A DNA stretch of 15,216 bases from VBAS01 sp035292525 (GCA_035292525.1 DATDPZ010000281.1:1-15216), one strand, 5' to 3'. Positions 8,901 through 14,632 are shown, numbered from the stretch's first letter. Notes: generated from the letters alone by a model not told the origin. A program made the numbers and translations.

Positions 8901-9661
8901 TCTTTTACCATGATATCATCATCAGAAAATTCACGAAGGGCGGGAGTACTTACTTTTTCACCTGTGTTTATACACAACAATATATCATGGGCAGTAAAAT
9001 CACTTTGCTCTACATAGTGTGAGTCGTTACTGGCAATGATCTTAACACCATATTTCCGGGCAAATTTTATTAGCACCAGGTTCACTTTATCCTGGTCTTT
9101 CATTCCGTGACGCTGTAGCTCCACGTAATAATCTTCTCCAAAAATATCCAGCCACCATTTGAATTCTTTTTCTGCAGCTTCTTCTGTGCTTCTGAGGATC
9201 AACTGGGGAACCATTGCCCCCAGGCAACAGGTAGTTGCTATCAGTCCTTCATGATATTTTAAAATAAGTTCTTTGTCAATGCGGGGGTATTTACTGTATA
9301 AACCTTCAATATAACCCAGTGAAGTAAGTTTAACGAGATGCTTATAACCCGTTTCATTTTTAGCTAAAAGAATCTGGTGATGCCGGGGGTCTTTTTCTTC
9401 TTTTGTAAAAGTTTTTCTTGTTCGGTCTGTTGTAATATAAAATTCACAACCTACCACCGGCTTTACTTTCAGGTTCCCTTTTTCATCTTTATGTTTATAT
9501 GCTTCGGCTACAAATTCGAACACGCCAAACATATTTCCATGATCGGAAATAGCCAATGCCGGCATTTTATCATCAATAGCTTTCTGATAAAGTTTCTGGA
9601 TAGAAGCGGCTCCGTCAAGTAAAGAGAATTGAGTATGTACGTGTAAGTGAGAAAATTTCAT
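5990..9661 (-). CDS. dnaE: DNA polymerase III subunit alpha
   Basis: This is the replicative polymerase (C family), 1223 residues from the ATG at 9661. Order: PHP domain (about 1-280, starting MKFSHLHVHTQFSLLDG), polymerase core with GPGRGSAAGS (395-404), catalytic PDIDTDFDD (D437, D439) and the third Asp in KMDFLG (D615), fingers with NKSHSTCYAYVAYQTAYLK, a helix-hairpin-helix/tandem region, an OB fold (about 1059-1138; IGLVTNADHRISKKGNKYG) and a C-terminal domain. All nine expected PHP metal ligands can be found (H7, H9, D16, H41, E73, H95, C145, D213, H215), so the domain may be an active proofreading exonuclease. An in-frame Met 10 codons upstream (9691) would add ten hydrophobic residues absent from the family; a -7-like box at 9680-9687 lies between the two and supports the shorter start. 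No intein or frameshift is seen. Confidence 0.97.
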   Translation of the reverse strand: MKFSHLHVHTQFSLLDGAASIQKLYQKAIDDKMPALAISDHGNMFGVFEFVAEAYKHKDEKGNLKVKPVVGCEFYITTDRTRKTFTKEEKDPRHHQILLAKNETGYKHLVKLTSLGYIEGLYSKYPRIDKELILKYHEGLIATTCCLGAMVPQLILRSTEEAAEKEFKWWLDIFGEDYYVELQRHGMKDQDKVNLVLIKFARKYGVKIIASNDSHYVEQSDFTAHDILLCINTGEKVSTPALREFSDDDIMVKDKRFAFPNDQFYFKKTEEMEKIFSDLPEAIDNTNDIVDKISLLNLKKEILLPAFPVPPEFKMHTKPEKHGKGEVSLDSLNQWEYLKHITYEGAKNRYSELNNELLDRIEFELFTIKTMGFAGYFLIVADFIKAGREIGVLVGPGRGSAAGSVVAYCLGITNIDPIKYNLLFERFLNPDRKSMPDIDTDFDDVGRQKVIDYVVKKFGKNQVAQIITYGTMAAKSSIADVARVMDLPLPESRAISKLVPERAGIELKRVLHAPLTPKDGDKSLTEKEGLNPDEIENVKKLRELYKGKGIESNVLHEAEILEGSVRNTGIHAAGIIIAPKDLTELIPVATSKESDLWLTQIEGNMIEDAGVIKMDFLGLKTLTIIKDALELIKLNHGVDINIDDLPLDDEKTFQLYQHGDTIGTFQFESSGMQKYLRDLKPDRLDDLIAMNALYRPGPIAYIPNFIERKHGRENISYDLPEMEEYLKETYGITVYQEQVMLLAQKLADFSKGDADILRKAMGKKQKSVLDKMKGQFIENAKKKGFGEYTLEKIWTDWEAFAQYAFNKSHSTCYAYVAYQTAYLKSHYPAEYMSAVLNHAGNIEKITFFMEECKRMGIKVLGPDINESLKGFAVNTKGEIRFGLGGLKGVGEAAVENLIAERKKNGPFGDIYDFIKRVNQRSVNKKTLESLVYAGAFDCFPEYHRAQFLFTSPDDTATGLEKIIRFGQVFQQNTLSSSNTLFGDLPLAIEIKNPVLPDCAPWPLIVQLDHEKEVTGMFLSGHPLDHFRFEIKHYSITPLAEFNEFREAVNLFPNSNRQFRLIGLVTNADHRISKKGNKYGAFSIEDYSGKTDLVLWGDDYIRHAPFLQPGGALFITGNFKQRYNTPEYEFKISGVSTIENIKRNLTKQLCIDIHPKNITAEMISFFEENVKGHPGRSSLKFNLLEPKNNLKISFITLDTGFEMNDELVEYLENNPDLEVQITSN

Positions 9662-9679
9662 AGAAAAAAAGTCATTGAG

Positions 9680-9687
9680 CAAAATTA
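9680..9687 (-). promoter_or_regulatory. Candidate -7 box for dnaE
   Basis: The minus strand reads TAATTTTG (TAnnTTTG) 19 bases before the ATG at 9661. If used, transcription begins downstream of the alternative start at 9691, which decides the dnaE start. The -33 element is not evident. Confidence 0.45.
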
Positions 9688-9809
9688 ACAATCCATATCA
9701 ATGAACACTATCTGCTTTAGTATCAGTTGTTCTCTGCAAATAAAAGGGAATGACCTTTGGTAAATGCAAATTTCCGGTAAATAATATCCACATTTACAAT
9801 AAAGATTTT

Positions 9810-9817
9810 TATTTTTG
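9810..9817 (+). promoter_or_regulatory. Candidate -7 box upstream of the NlpC/P60 gene
   Basis: TATTTTTG matches TAnnTTTG and lies 85 bases before the ATG at 9902, giving a leader of nearly 80 bases that would include the hairpin at 9843-9862. No TTG is seen at the normal -33 distance. Confidence 0.35.
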
Positions 9818-9842
9818 AGCAACCCGCAGAAAAATTCCGGAA

Positions 9843-9862
9843 CTGCCTGCGGCAGGGTTTTT
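9843..9862 (+). terminator. Terminator-like hairpin in the NlpC/P60 leader
   Basis: CTGCC-TGC-GGCAG forms a GC-rich 5-bp stem with a 3-base loop, followed by GG and TTTTT. It has the shape of a small intrinsic terminator and sits 40 bases before the lipoprotein gene. It could act as an attenuator, or be a chance or repeat-derived hairpin. Confidence 0.35.
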
Positions 9863-9901
9863 GTAACTACCCTCTGAAATTCAATCTAAGTGAACCAATT
9901 C

Positions 9902-10642
9902 ATGCTGAAAAAGTTTCTTTTATATTCATTTTCAATAGTCATCTTAACAAGCTGTAGCAGTTTGAGAACTGCTTTTACAGGAAAAACAGATAATACAGAA
10001 GATAATGCTTTTACGACGGGAAAAAAGGAAACAAGATTTTTGAGCGAAATTTCCATGCCGGTTGCCTCATTGGCAGTAAACCACGAAAATAAAAAACCGG
10101 AAACGCCGGCAAAAAGTTTAGCTAAACCTTCCCGGTCAAATACTCACAAAAACTCTTCTTTAACGAATCAAATTGCTTACTCAAAAATAGAACTGGCTTC
10201 TCCATTACAGGTAAAATATTCAATTTTACTGAATACTTCTGTTGAGGATATTACCACTACCAGGATGTTTGAATTTATTGATGAATGGTATGGTACCCGG
10301 TACAGGTTGGGTGGCAATACAAAAAATGGAATAGATTGTTCTGCTTTTTCAAAATATCTTTTCGCCGCTGTTTATGGATTAAATATTCCCAGAACGACAA
10401 GGGAGCAGTACAAAATAACTGACCGGATATCAAGAACTCAATTAGCCGAAGGAGATTTGTTATTTTTCAATACCCGTGGTGGCATTTCGCATGTTGGTAT
10501 TTATCTTCAAAACAATAAATTTGTTCATGCAGCTTCCAGTGGAGGCGTTATGATCAGCGATATTTTTGACAGTTACTGGGTTCGCAGATTTATTGGAGTA
10601 GGAAGAATTAAGGAAGAGTCAATTACTGCCGCCGGACAATAA
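9902..10642 (+). CDS. NlpC/P60 family (C40) peptidoglycan endopeptidase, lipoprotein
   Basis: The 246-residue product starts with a lipoprotein signal (MLKKFLLYSFSIVILTSC; C18 is the lipidated Cys). A low-complexity, Lys/Thr/Ser/Asn-rich linker follows to about residue 100, then an NlpC/P60 domain (about 118-238). Catalytic residues are visible: C146 in GIDCSAFS, H197 in ISHVGIYL and a third polar residue H209 in FVHAASSGG. Such enzymes cut the gamma-D-Glu-diaminopimelate type bond in peptide stems, in cell-wall growth or recycling (spr/mepS-like). Predicted location is the periplasmic face of the outer or inner membrane. An in-frame GTG four codons upstream (9890) is possible, but the ATG at 9902 gives a cleaner signal peptide. 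It is divergent from dnaE with no obvious functional link. Confidence 0.9.
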   Translation: MLKKFLLYSFSIVILTSCSSLRTAFTGKTDNTEDNAFTTGKKETRFLSEISMPVASLAVNHENKKPETPAKSLAKPSRSNTHKNSSLTNQIAYSKIELASPLQVKYSILLNTSVEDITTTRMFEFIDEWYGTRYRLGGNTKNGIDCSAFSKYLFAAVYGLNIPRTTREQYKITDRISRTQLAEGDLLFFNTRGGISHVGIYLQNNKFVHAASSGGVMISDIFDSYWVRRFIGVGRIKEESITAAGQ

Positions 10643-11004
10643 ATCATTCTCACCGGGTTTACAATTTACTTCCTGCAGACCCTGCAGAATTAATTCAATT
10701 TATACTATATCCATTCTGCCTGAATCAATCAGGTGATTTTATCTCTGCTTTTTTACAATGGAACCGAGATCGTATTTTTATCTGGTAAAATCACTTTTTA
10801 AAACGTAATTATCCCAGGTATTTTTAAAAAAGACCGATGTTTTATTACGATTACTATTGCACAATTCTGAATTGAAAATTACCTTAGGCTTACGAAGAAA
10901 AAGTTCAGTATCCCTTCAGGAAAACCCCGAAAAAATCACTGTTATTATTGTATAATCCTTTGGATTCCAAAAAATATTTTGATTGAAAACTTTAAACTGT
11001 ACTT
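10643..11004. other. Gene-poor, hairpin-rich intergenic stretch
   Basis: I see no credible protein gene here. It holds a duplicated CTGCAGA near 10674-10688, the hairpins of 10719-10799, and a further inverted pair CGTAAT/ATTACG (10804-10809 and 10844-10849). The sequence is AT-rich. The structures and the length leave room for a non-coding RNA, but no known family was recognised. Confidence 0.5.
10719..10799 (+). terminator. Two stacked hairpins, candidate terminator of the NlpC/P60 transcript
   Basis: First, CCTGA-ATCAA-TCAGG (10719-10733) is followed by TGATTTT. Second, GTGATTTTA (10733-10741) pairs perfectly with TAAAATCAC (10786-10794), with ATCTC (10741-10745) and GAGAT (10766-10770) able to pair inside, and TTTTT follows directly (10795-10799). 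The two share bases at 10733, so they may be alternatives. The long loop makes the second atypical for a plain terminator. Confidence 0.4.
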
Positions 11005-11100
11005 ATGAAAATTAAATCTACTCACGTTTTAGTTACCTTGTATATCATGCTTTTACTGGTGTACGTTTATTATCTGCTTGCTTATGTATTTGGTTTTTAA
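11005..11100 (+). CDS. Candidate 31-residue single-pass membrane micro-protein
   Basis: An ATG at 11005 opens 31 codons ending in TAA at 11098-11100. The product begins MKIKSTH (two Lys, positive inside) and then is almost wholly hydrophobic (Val, Leu, Tyr, Ile, Met, Ala, Phe) to its end GF, with five Tyr. This is the composition of a single membrane-spanning helix with virtually no soluble part. I recognise no family. It stands alone between the NlpC/P60 gene (362 bases upstream) and the converging msrA. There is no Shine-Dalgarno sequence, which is normal for this phylum, and no clear TAnnTTTG box. A random ORF of this length is possible, but the charge and hydrophobicity pattern argues for a real peptide. 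Confidence 0.4.
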   Translation: MKIKSTHVLVTLYIMLLLVYVYYLLAYVFGF

Positions 11101-11156
11101 AAATGATAAAGAAATAAAATAAATCCCGGAAAAACCTGAAAAAGGATTAAAACTGT

Positions 11157-11825
11157 TTATTGTTTTTTTAATTTATCACTGAATACTTTCTTAAACTTTT
11201 CAAGTTTCGGTGTGATTACCATCGAGCAATAAGGATTTTTGTTTTTATTATTTGCATAATACTCCTGGTGATAGTCTTCTGCTGAATAAAATTTTATAAA
11301 TGGTTCCAGCGTAGTTACAACAGGATTGCTGAAAGCGCCGCTGTTATTCAATTCTGATTTATATTTTTCTCCTTTTTGTTTTTGATCTTCATTATGATAA
11401 AAAATCACACTCCGGTACTGAGGGCCTACATCAGCTCCCTGGCGGTTTAAAGTAGTAGGGTCATGCACCTGCCAGAATACTTCAAGTAATTCATCAAAGG
11501 TTAATTTTTGAGGATCATAAACAATCTGAACGCATTCGGCATGGCCGCTTTCACCAGTTCCCACTTCGTTGTATGTTGGATTTTTAACGTGTCCGCCGGA
11601 ATAACCGGATACAACAGAAATTACCCCATCCAATTGTTCAAAAATGGCTTCTGTACACCAGAAACAACCAGTGCCCAATGTTGCGGTATCCGGTTTACCT
11701 GTTAATAAAGATCCAGATTCAGCAGTTGCTTTATTTGTATTCATTTTTTTATCTTGATTATTTAGTTGAGCACAGGAAATTAATGAGCTAATTACAATAA
11801 AGCAGGCAATCCCCAAACTTTTCAT
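11157..11825 (-). CDS. msrA: Peptide-methionine (S)-S-oxide reductase MsrA, lipoprotein form
   Basis: From the ATG at 11825 the product has 222 residues. The N-terminus MKSLGIACFIVISSLISC is a lipoprotein signal with C18 as the lipidated Cys, followed by a polar linker and then MsrA from about residue 47: TLGTGCFWCTEAIFEQ (catalytic C54), GYSGGHVKNPTYNEVGTGESGHAECVQI, DPTTLNRQGADVGPQYRSVIFYH and the C-terminal NPYCSMVITPKLEKFKK. MsrA reduces the S epimer of methionine sulfoxide, in free form or in proteins; this copy should repair envelope proteins. Earlier in-frame ATGs at 11855 and 11873 exist and would lengthen the n-region (MNSRKLYLIF...), so the start is uncertain. It converges with the micro-ORF at 11005; no strong terminator is seen between them. 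Confidence 0.93.
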   Translation of the reverse strand: MKSLGIACFIVISSLISCAQLNNQDKKMNTNKATAESGSLLTGKPDTATLGTGCFWCTEAIFEQLDGVISVVSGYSGGHVKNPTYNEVGTGESGHAECVQIVYDPQKLTFDELLEVFWQVHDPTTLNRQGADVGPQYRSVIFYHNEDQKQKGEKYKSELNNSGAFSNPVVTTLEPFIKFYSAEDYHQEYYANNKNKNPYCSMVITPKLEKFKKVFSDKLKKQ

Positions 11826-11965
11826 AAATATTAAATATAATTTTCTTGAATTCATTTTCAAAATCATTTGCAATTTACGTTCTTTTATAAAGCCGGATAG
11901 TAAGCTATATGACAGGTGCCGGTCTTTGAGGATAAATTAACAAAATAAGTGACTGAAATTTTAAT

Positions 11966-12092
11966 GGGTGCATTTCAAATGTCGCTTTTGCCCTTATTTC
12001 CTAAAGGAGAATAACTAATTTTAATACTGGTACTCCCCTTTAGGGGATGGGGGCTGAAACAAATTAAGGATGCGACAATTTAAAATGCCCCC
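11966..12092. repeat. Imperfect palindromic intergenic repeat (MITE/REP-like)
   Basis: The left arm (11966-12013) and right arm (12031-12092) are imperfect inverted copies. The outer ends are GGGTGCATTTCAAATGTCGC on the left and, on the opposite strand of the right arm, a copy with two substitutions and one added T. The inner parts match again: GCCCTTATTTCCTAAAGGAG against GCCCCCATCCCCTAAAGGGG. The right arm carries about 14 extra bases between the two matching blocks. The centre is about 17 AT-rich bases. The inner core (CCCCTTTAGGGG, 12035-12046) is itself a palindrome. It lies between the CBS gene terminator and msrA, and has no ORF. The rest of the gap (11826-11965) shows nothing I can name. 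Confidence 0.6.
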
Positions 12093-12126
12093 TCTTTCTT
12101 ATGAAAAAAGATAGAGATATACAAAC

Positions 12127-12156
12127 AAAAACGCCTCAGGTATAAGAGACGTTTTT
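12127..12156 (-). terminator. Intrinsic terminator of the CBS-domain gene
   Basis: AAAAACG, an unpaired C, CTC, an 8-base loop, GAG, an unpaired A and CGTTTTT form a nearly perfect hairpin flanked by A and T runs, so it could work in both directions; the gene it serves is on the minus strand, with its stop about 45 bases away. Its GTATAAGAGA (12140-12149) is identical to a segment of the trxA terminator. Confidence 0.8.
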
Positions 12157-12199
12157 ATTATTCCGCTGGAAATTGAGGGAGTTTTTAGTTGTGCTTATT

Positions 12200-12634
12200 T
12201 CAGGAATCAGAATGAATATATTTTTCGAGATGGTCTTTCGATTCTTTTTTTTCAAGGATCGTTTCCATTACCACATCGCTCATACTTATAATCCCTGAAA
12301 TAAGTTCATTTTCAAATACCGGTAAGTAACGGATGTTTTTTTCAATCATTAATTTCATGCAAAGTTCTACCGTATCGGAAGGGAGTACGGAAGGAAGGTT
12401 AGTGCACATGATTTCTGATACACTGATCTCAGCCGGGGGTTTACTTTTTAAAATTATTTTTCTTACACAATCCCGTTCAGTGACAATTCCTGAATATTCG
12501 CCGCCATCCATCACCAAAATGGATCCGATATTTTTATCGGTCATCAGTAATAGGGCATCTATCACTTTTGTGTCAGGTTTTACAGCAACAGCAGAAGCGC
12601 CTTTCCGCACAAGGATATCTGAAACAGTATGCAT
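12200..12634 (-). CDS. Two-CBS-domain protein
   Basis: This 144-residue protein is a stand-alone Bateman module: CBS 1 at about residues 8-62 (KVIDALLLMTDKNIGSILVM ... GIVTERDCVRKI) and CBS 2 at about 72-130 (IMCTNLPSVLPSDTVELCMK ... IRYLPVFENELISGIISMSDVV). Both repeats end with the usual G-I-(V/I)-(T/S)-x-x-D pattern. CBS pairs bind adenine nucleotides (AMP, ADP, ATP) or SAM and regulate partner proteins; no effector domain is attached here, so the partner is unknown. There is no signal peptide, so it is cytosolic. A short, charged C-terminal tail follows. The gene is divergent from the oxidoreductase at 12812, sharing a 177-base region that contains a small inverted repeat. The terminator at 12127-12156 closes the transcript. 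Confidence 0.9.
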   Translation of the reverse strand: MHTVSDILVRKGASAVAVKPDTKVIDALLLMTDKNIGSILVMDGGEYSGIVTERDCVRKIILKSKPPAEISVSEIMCTNLPSVLPSDTVELCMKLMIEKNIRYLPVFENELISGIISMSDVVMETILEKKESKDHLEKYIHSDS

Positions 12635-12676
12635 AGCTTTTTTTCGAGACTTGTAATTTAGTAAAAGTCAGGAGTA

Positions 12677-12694
12677 ATACCAACCATCTGGTAT
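12677..12694. promoter_or_regulatory. Inverted repeat in the divergent CBS/oxidoreductase region, possible operator
   Basis: ATACCA-ACCATC-TGGTAT is a perfect 6-bp inverted repeat with a 6-base spacer, about 45 bases before the CBS-protein ATG. The size suits a dimeric repressor site, but no regulator gene is adjacent and short repeats arise by chance. Confidence 0.25.
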
Positions 12695-12770
12695 AAATTA
12701 TTTTGTTTTTCGGCAGTGCTGATAGTCCAGGGGCCATAGTACAGATAAAGAAAAGCAGATGAAACTTGAC

Positions 12771-12798
12771 TTGTATTCTTCAGAAAAATTTAGCTTTA
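12771..12798 (+). promoter_or_regulatory. Candidate promoter of the oxidoreductase gene
   Basis: TTG (12771-12773), a 17-base spacer and TAGCTTTA (12791-12798) resemble the Bacteroidota -33/-7 promoter with one mismatch in the -7 box (final A for G). It lies 13 bases before the ATG at 12812. Confidence 0.3.
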
Positions 12799-12811
12799 CA
12801 ATAAAAGCAAA

Positions 12812-13855
12812 ATGGAAAAGTATCAGGTAGCTCTATGTTCCTTTGGCATGAGCGGAAAAGTTTTTCATGCTCCGTTCCTCCAGGTTCATCCCGGCTTAAA
12901 TTTTTATGCAGTATGGGAAAGGGCTAAAAACCTGGCCACTGAAATATATCCCGGGGTAAAAACTTTCCGATCTTTTGAGGAAATGCTGGCAGATAAAACC
13001 ATTGACCTGGTAATCATAAATACACCCAGTTATACACATTTTGATTTTACAAAAAAAGTGTTGCTGGCGGATAAACATGCAGTGGTAGAAAAACCTTTTA
13101 CGGCCACTACCAGCCAGGCAGAAGAATTAATCTCTTTGGCAAAGAAAGTGAATAAAAAACTTTCTGTTTATCAAAACAGGCGATATGACAGTGATTATAA
13201 AACAGTGAAAAAAATTCTGGATGAAGAATTATTGGGAAAAATTGTAGATGCCGAAATACATTATGACCGGTTTAATCCGCAATTAAGTCCAAAAGAGCAT
13301 AAAGAAATACCTGGTCCTGCGGTTGGTTGTTTGTATGATCTGGGCTCACATTTAATTGACCAGGCCATTCAGTTTTTCGGAATGCCACTGGCTGTTTCTG
13401 CAGACATCACCATTAACAGGCCGGGCTCGCTGGCAGATGATTATTTTGATCTTAAACTTTTCTATCCTGAACATAGAATGACGTTGAAGTCGAGTTATTT
13501 TGTAAGGGAACCATTGCCGGGATATATTTTTCATGGACGAAAGGGGTCGTTTATAAAAGCCAAAACGGATGTTCAGGAAATAAATCTTACTGCCGGGAAA
13601 CTGCCCGAAGGAGATGACTGGGGTAAAGAACCTGCTACAGAAATGGGATTTCTTCATACAGAAAAAGACGGCATCATTATTAAAAAACATATTCCTTCTT
13701 TGCAGGGAAATTATATGGAATATTATAATGGTATTTATGAGGCACTGGCAAACAATTCAGCGATGCCGGTAACTGCAGCAGATGGTCTTAAAGTGATCAG
13801 GCTGATTGAAGCGGCAATGAAAAGTAACAAAGAAAGAAAAGTGATTGATCTTTGA
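12812..13855 (+). CDS. Gfo/Idh/MocA family oxidoreductase, scyllo-inositol dehydrogenase-like
   Basis: The 347-residue protein has an N-terminal NAD(P)-binding Rossmann fold (residues 4-120; SFGMSGKVFHAP, where the first Gly of GxGxxG is Ser10) and a C-terminal alpha/beta domain. The catalytic motif EKP is at 93-95 (K94) and D176/H180 lie in LYDLGSHLIDQ. The stretches SVYQNRRYDSDY, PLPGYIFHGRKGSF, GDDWG and IRLIEAAMKSNKERK resemble the YvaA/IolW and YdgJ subgroup, whose characterised members oxidise scyllo-inositol with NADP+. The substrate of this protein remains inferred. It is cytosolic and complete for the family. The next gene on the same strand, a sugar-isomerase-like cupin, starts 64 bases later, so the pair may be co-transcribed and work on sugars or polyols. 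Confidence 0.9.
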   Translation: MEKYQVALCSFGMSGKVFHAPFLQVHPGLNFYAVWERAKNLATEIYPGVKTFRSFEEMLADKTIDLVIINTPSYTHFDFTKKVLLADKHAVVEKPFTATTSQAEELISLAKKVNKKLSVYQNRRYDSDYKTVKKILDEELLGKIVDAEIHYDRFNPQLSPKEHKEIPGPAVGCLYDLGSHLIDQAIQFFGMPLAVSADITINRPGSLADDYFDLKLFYPEHRMTLKSSYFVREPLPGYIFHGRKGSFIKAKTDVQEINLTAGKLPEGDDWGKEPATEMGFLHTEKDGIIIKKHIPSLQGNYMEYYNGIYEALANNSAMPVTAADGLKVIRLIEAAMKSNKERKVIDL

Positions 13856-13919
13856 AAACAGGATTCAGTTTTGATTAACGTTTTAACACTTCAATACATA
13901 ATAAAAAAAAGACAAAAGC

Positions 13920-14417
13920 ATGAACGACAAGTTTAAGATATTTGAGGAAGTAGAAAATTATTTATTCAAAGATGGATTTATTATCATCAATAAAGATTTA
14001 AACCGGCCCTGGGGTGGATTTTTTGTGATTGATGAAAACCAGGCAGTAAAATTTGTTTCTCATTTTTTCCCTGAAGAGAATATTACGGATCTTCAGCTTA
14101 AAGGTAAACTCAGCCCGAAAATTCTAATGGTGGCGCCAGGCCAGCGTCTTAGTTGGCAATATCACCTTCGCAGGGCGGAAATATGGAAATGTATTGGGAA
14201 TAATATCGGAGTAGTGACCAGCGAAACGGACGTCGAAAATAAGAAACAAGTTTTAAAAACAGGTGAAATAGTAAAACTAAAGCAAGGATTAAGGCACCGG
14301 CTGCTGGGTTTGGATGATTGGGGAATGGTAGCAGAGATCTGGCAACATACAGATACAAATAATCCGAGTGATGAAGAGGATATTATAAGATTGCAGGATG
14401 ATTACAGCAGGGTATGA
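13920..14417 (+). CDS. Type II phosphomannose-isomerase-like cupin
   Basis: This 165-residue, single-cupin protein resembles the C-terminal isomerase domain of type II mannose-6-phosphate isomerase/GDP-mannose pyrophosphorylase enzymes, without the nucleotidyltransferase half. Visible signatures are RPWGG (29-33), PGQRLSWQYHLRRAEIW (73-89, with likely metal ligands Q80, H82 and E87), LRHRLLG (H126, fourth ligand) and the closing DEEDIIRLQDDYSR (151-164). Bacteroidota genomes often carry such stand-alone forms, sometimes labelled phosphoheptose isomerase. The likely reaction is mannose-6-phosphate/fructose-6-phosphate interconversion with a divalent metal, but that is inferred from the family. 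The gene follows the oxidoreductase by 64 bases. It is the last clearly chromosomal gene before the attachment-site-like sequence at 14463. No hairpin terminator is obvious after it. Confidence 0.85.
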   Translation: MNDKFKIFEEVENYLFKDGFIIINKDLNRPWGGFFVIDENQAVKFVSHFFPEENITDLQLKGKLSPKILMVAPGQRLSWQYHLRRAEIWKCIGNNIGVVTSETDVENKKQVLKTGEIVKLKQGLRHRLLGLDDWGMVAEIWQHTDTNNPSDEEDIIRLQDDYSRV

Positions 14418-14462
14418 AAATTAATTAAAAAATCCTTCAACGCTAAAGCGATCGAGGGTAAT

Positions 14463-14481
14463 GCGGAGAGAGAGGGATTCG
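14463..14481 (-). other. tRNA-Ser 3'-end fragment, candidate attachment site (att)
   Basis: The minus strand reads CGAATCCCTCTCTCTCCGC. This fits a tRNA-Ser 3' end: last five T-loop bases (CGAAT), 3' T-stem strand (CCCTC), 3' acceptor strand (TCTCTCC), discriminator G and one C. The match stops inside the T-loop, where a full gene would continue into TT and GAGGG; here it goes to ATTA, so no tRNA gene is present. A 3' tRNA fragment ending in the T-loop is the classic crossover copy left by tyrosine-recombinase elements. Given its orientation, the intact tRNA should lie to the right beyond the window, with the element between. GTATAATG-like flanking is not needed for this; a 6-base direct repeat GTAATG (14458-14463 and 14481-14486) also flanks the core. 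The rest of 14418-14632 has no gene I can support. Confidence 0.55.
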
Positions 14482-14632
14482 TAATGTAATTTGGAACGCT
14501 TTGCTGGCTTATGTTTCAGCGATTTTCAAATTTACTACGCACCGAATAACGAACCGTATAAATTGCTATGGTTTAATACAATTTATTAGCAGTCATACTC
14601 TATCTACGCCTTTAATGAGCTTCATCCCTGGC

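Noticed and set aside
9661..9691. Ten extra N-terminal residues for DnaE from the ATG at 9691
   Set aside because: Family members begin close to the HLHVHT motif, and the -7-like box at 9680-9687 would put the transcript start downstream of 9691.
9759..9782. Direct repeat GGTAAAT (9759-9765 and 9776-9782) in the dnaE/NlpC divergent region
   Set aside because: Seven AT-rich bases repeated once are expected by chance, and there is no symmetry or nearby regulator.
12333..12656. 107-codon plus-strand ORF opposite the CBS gene
   Set aside because: The minus-strand frame has two clear CBS domains; this frame has no recognisable features.
14463..14550. A complete tRNA-Ser gene on the minus strand
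   Set aside because: Only the 3' 19 bases fit; the sequence diverges in the T-loop, and no anticodon arm or 5' acceptor strand follows.
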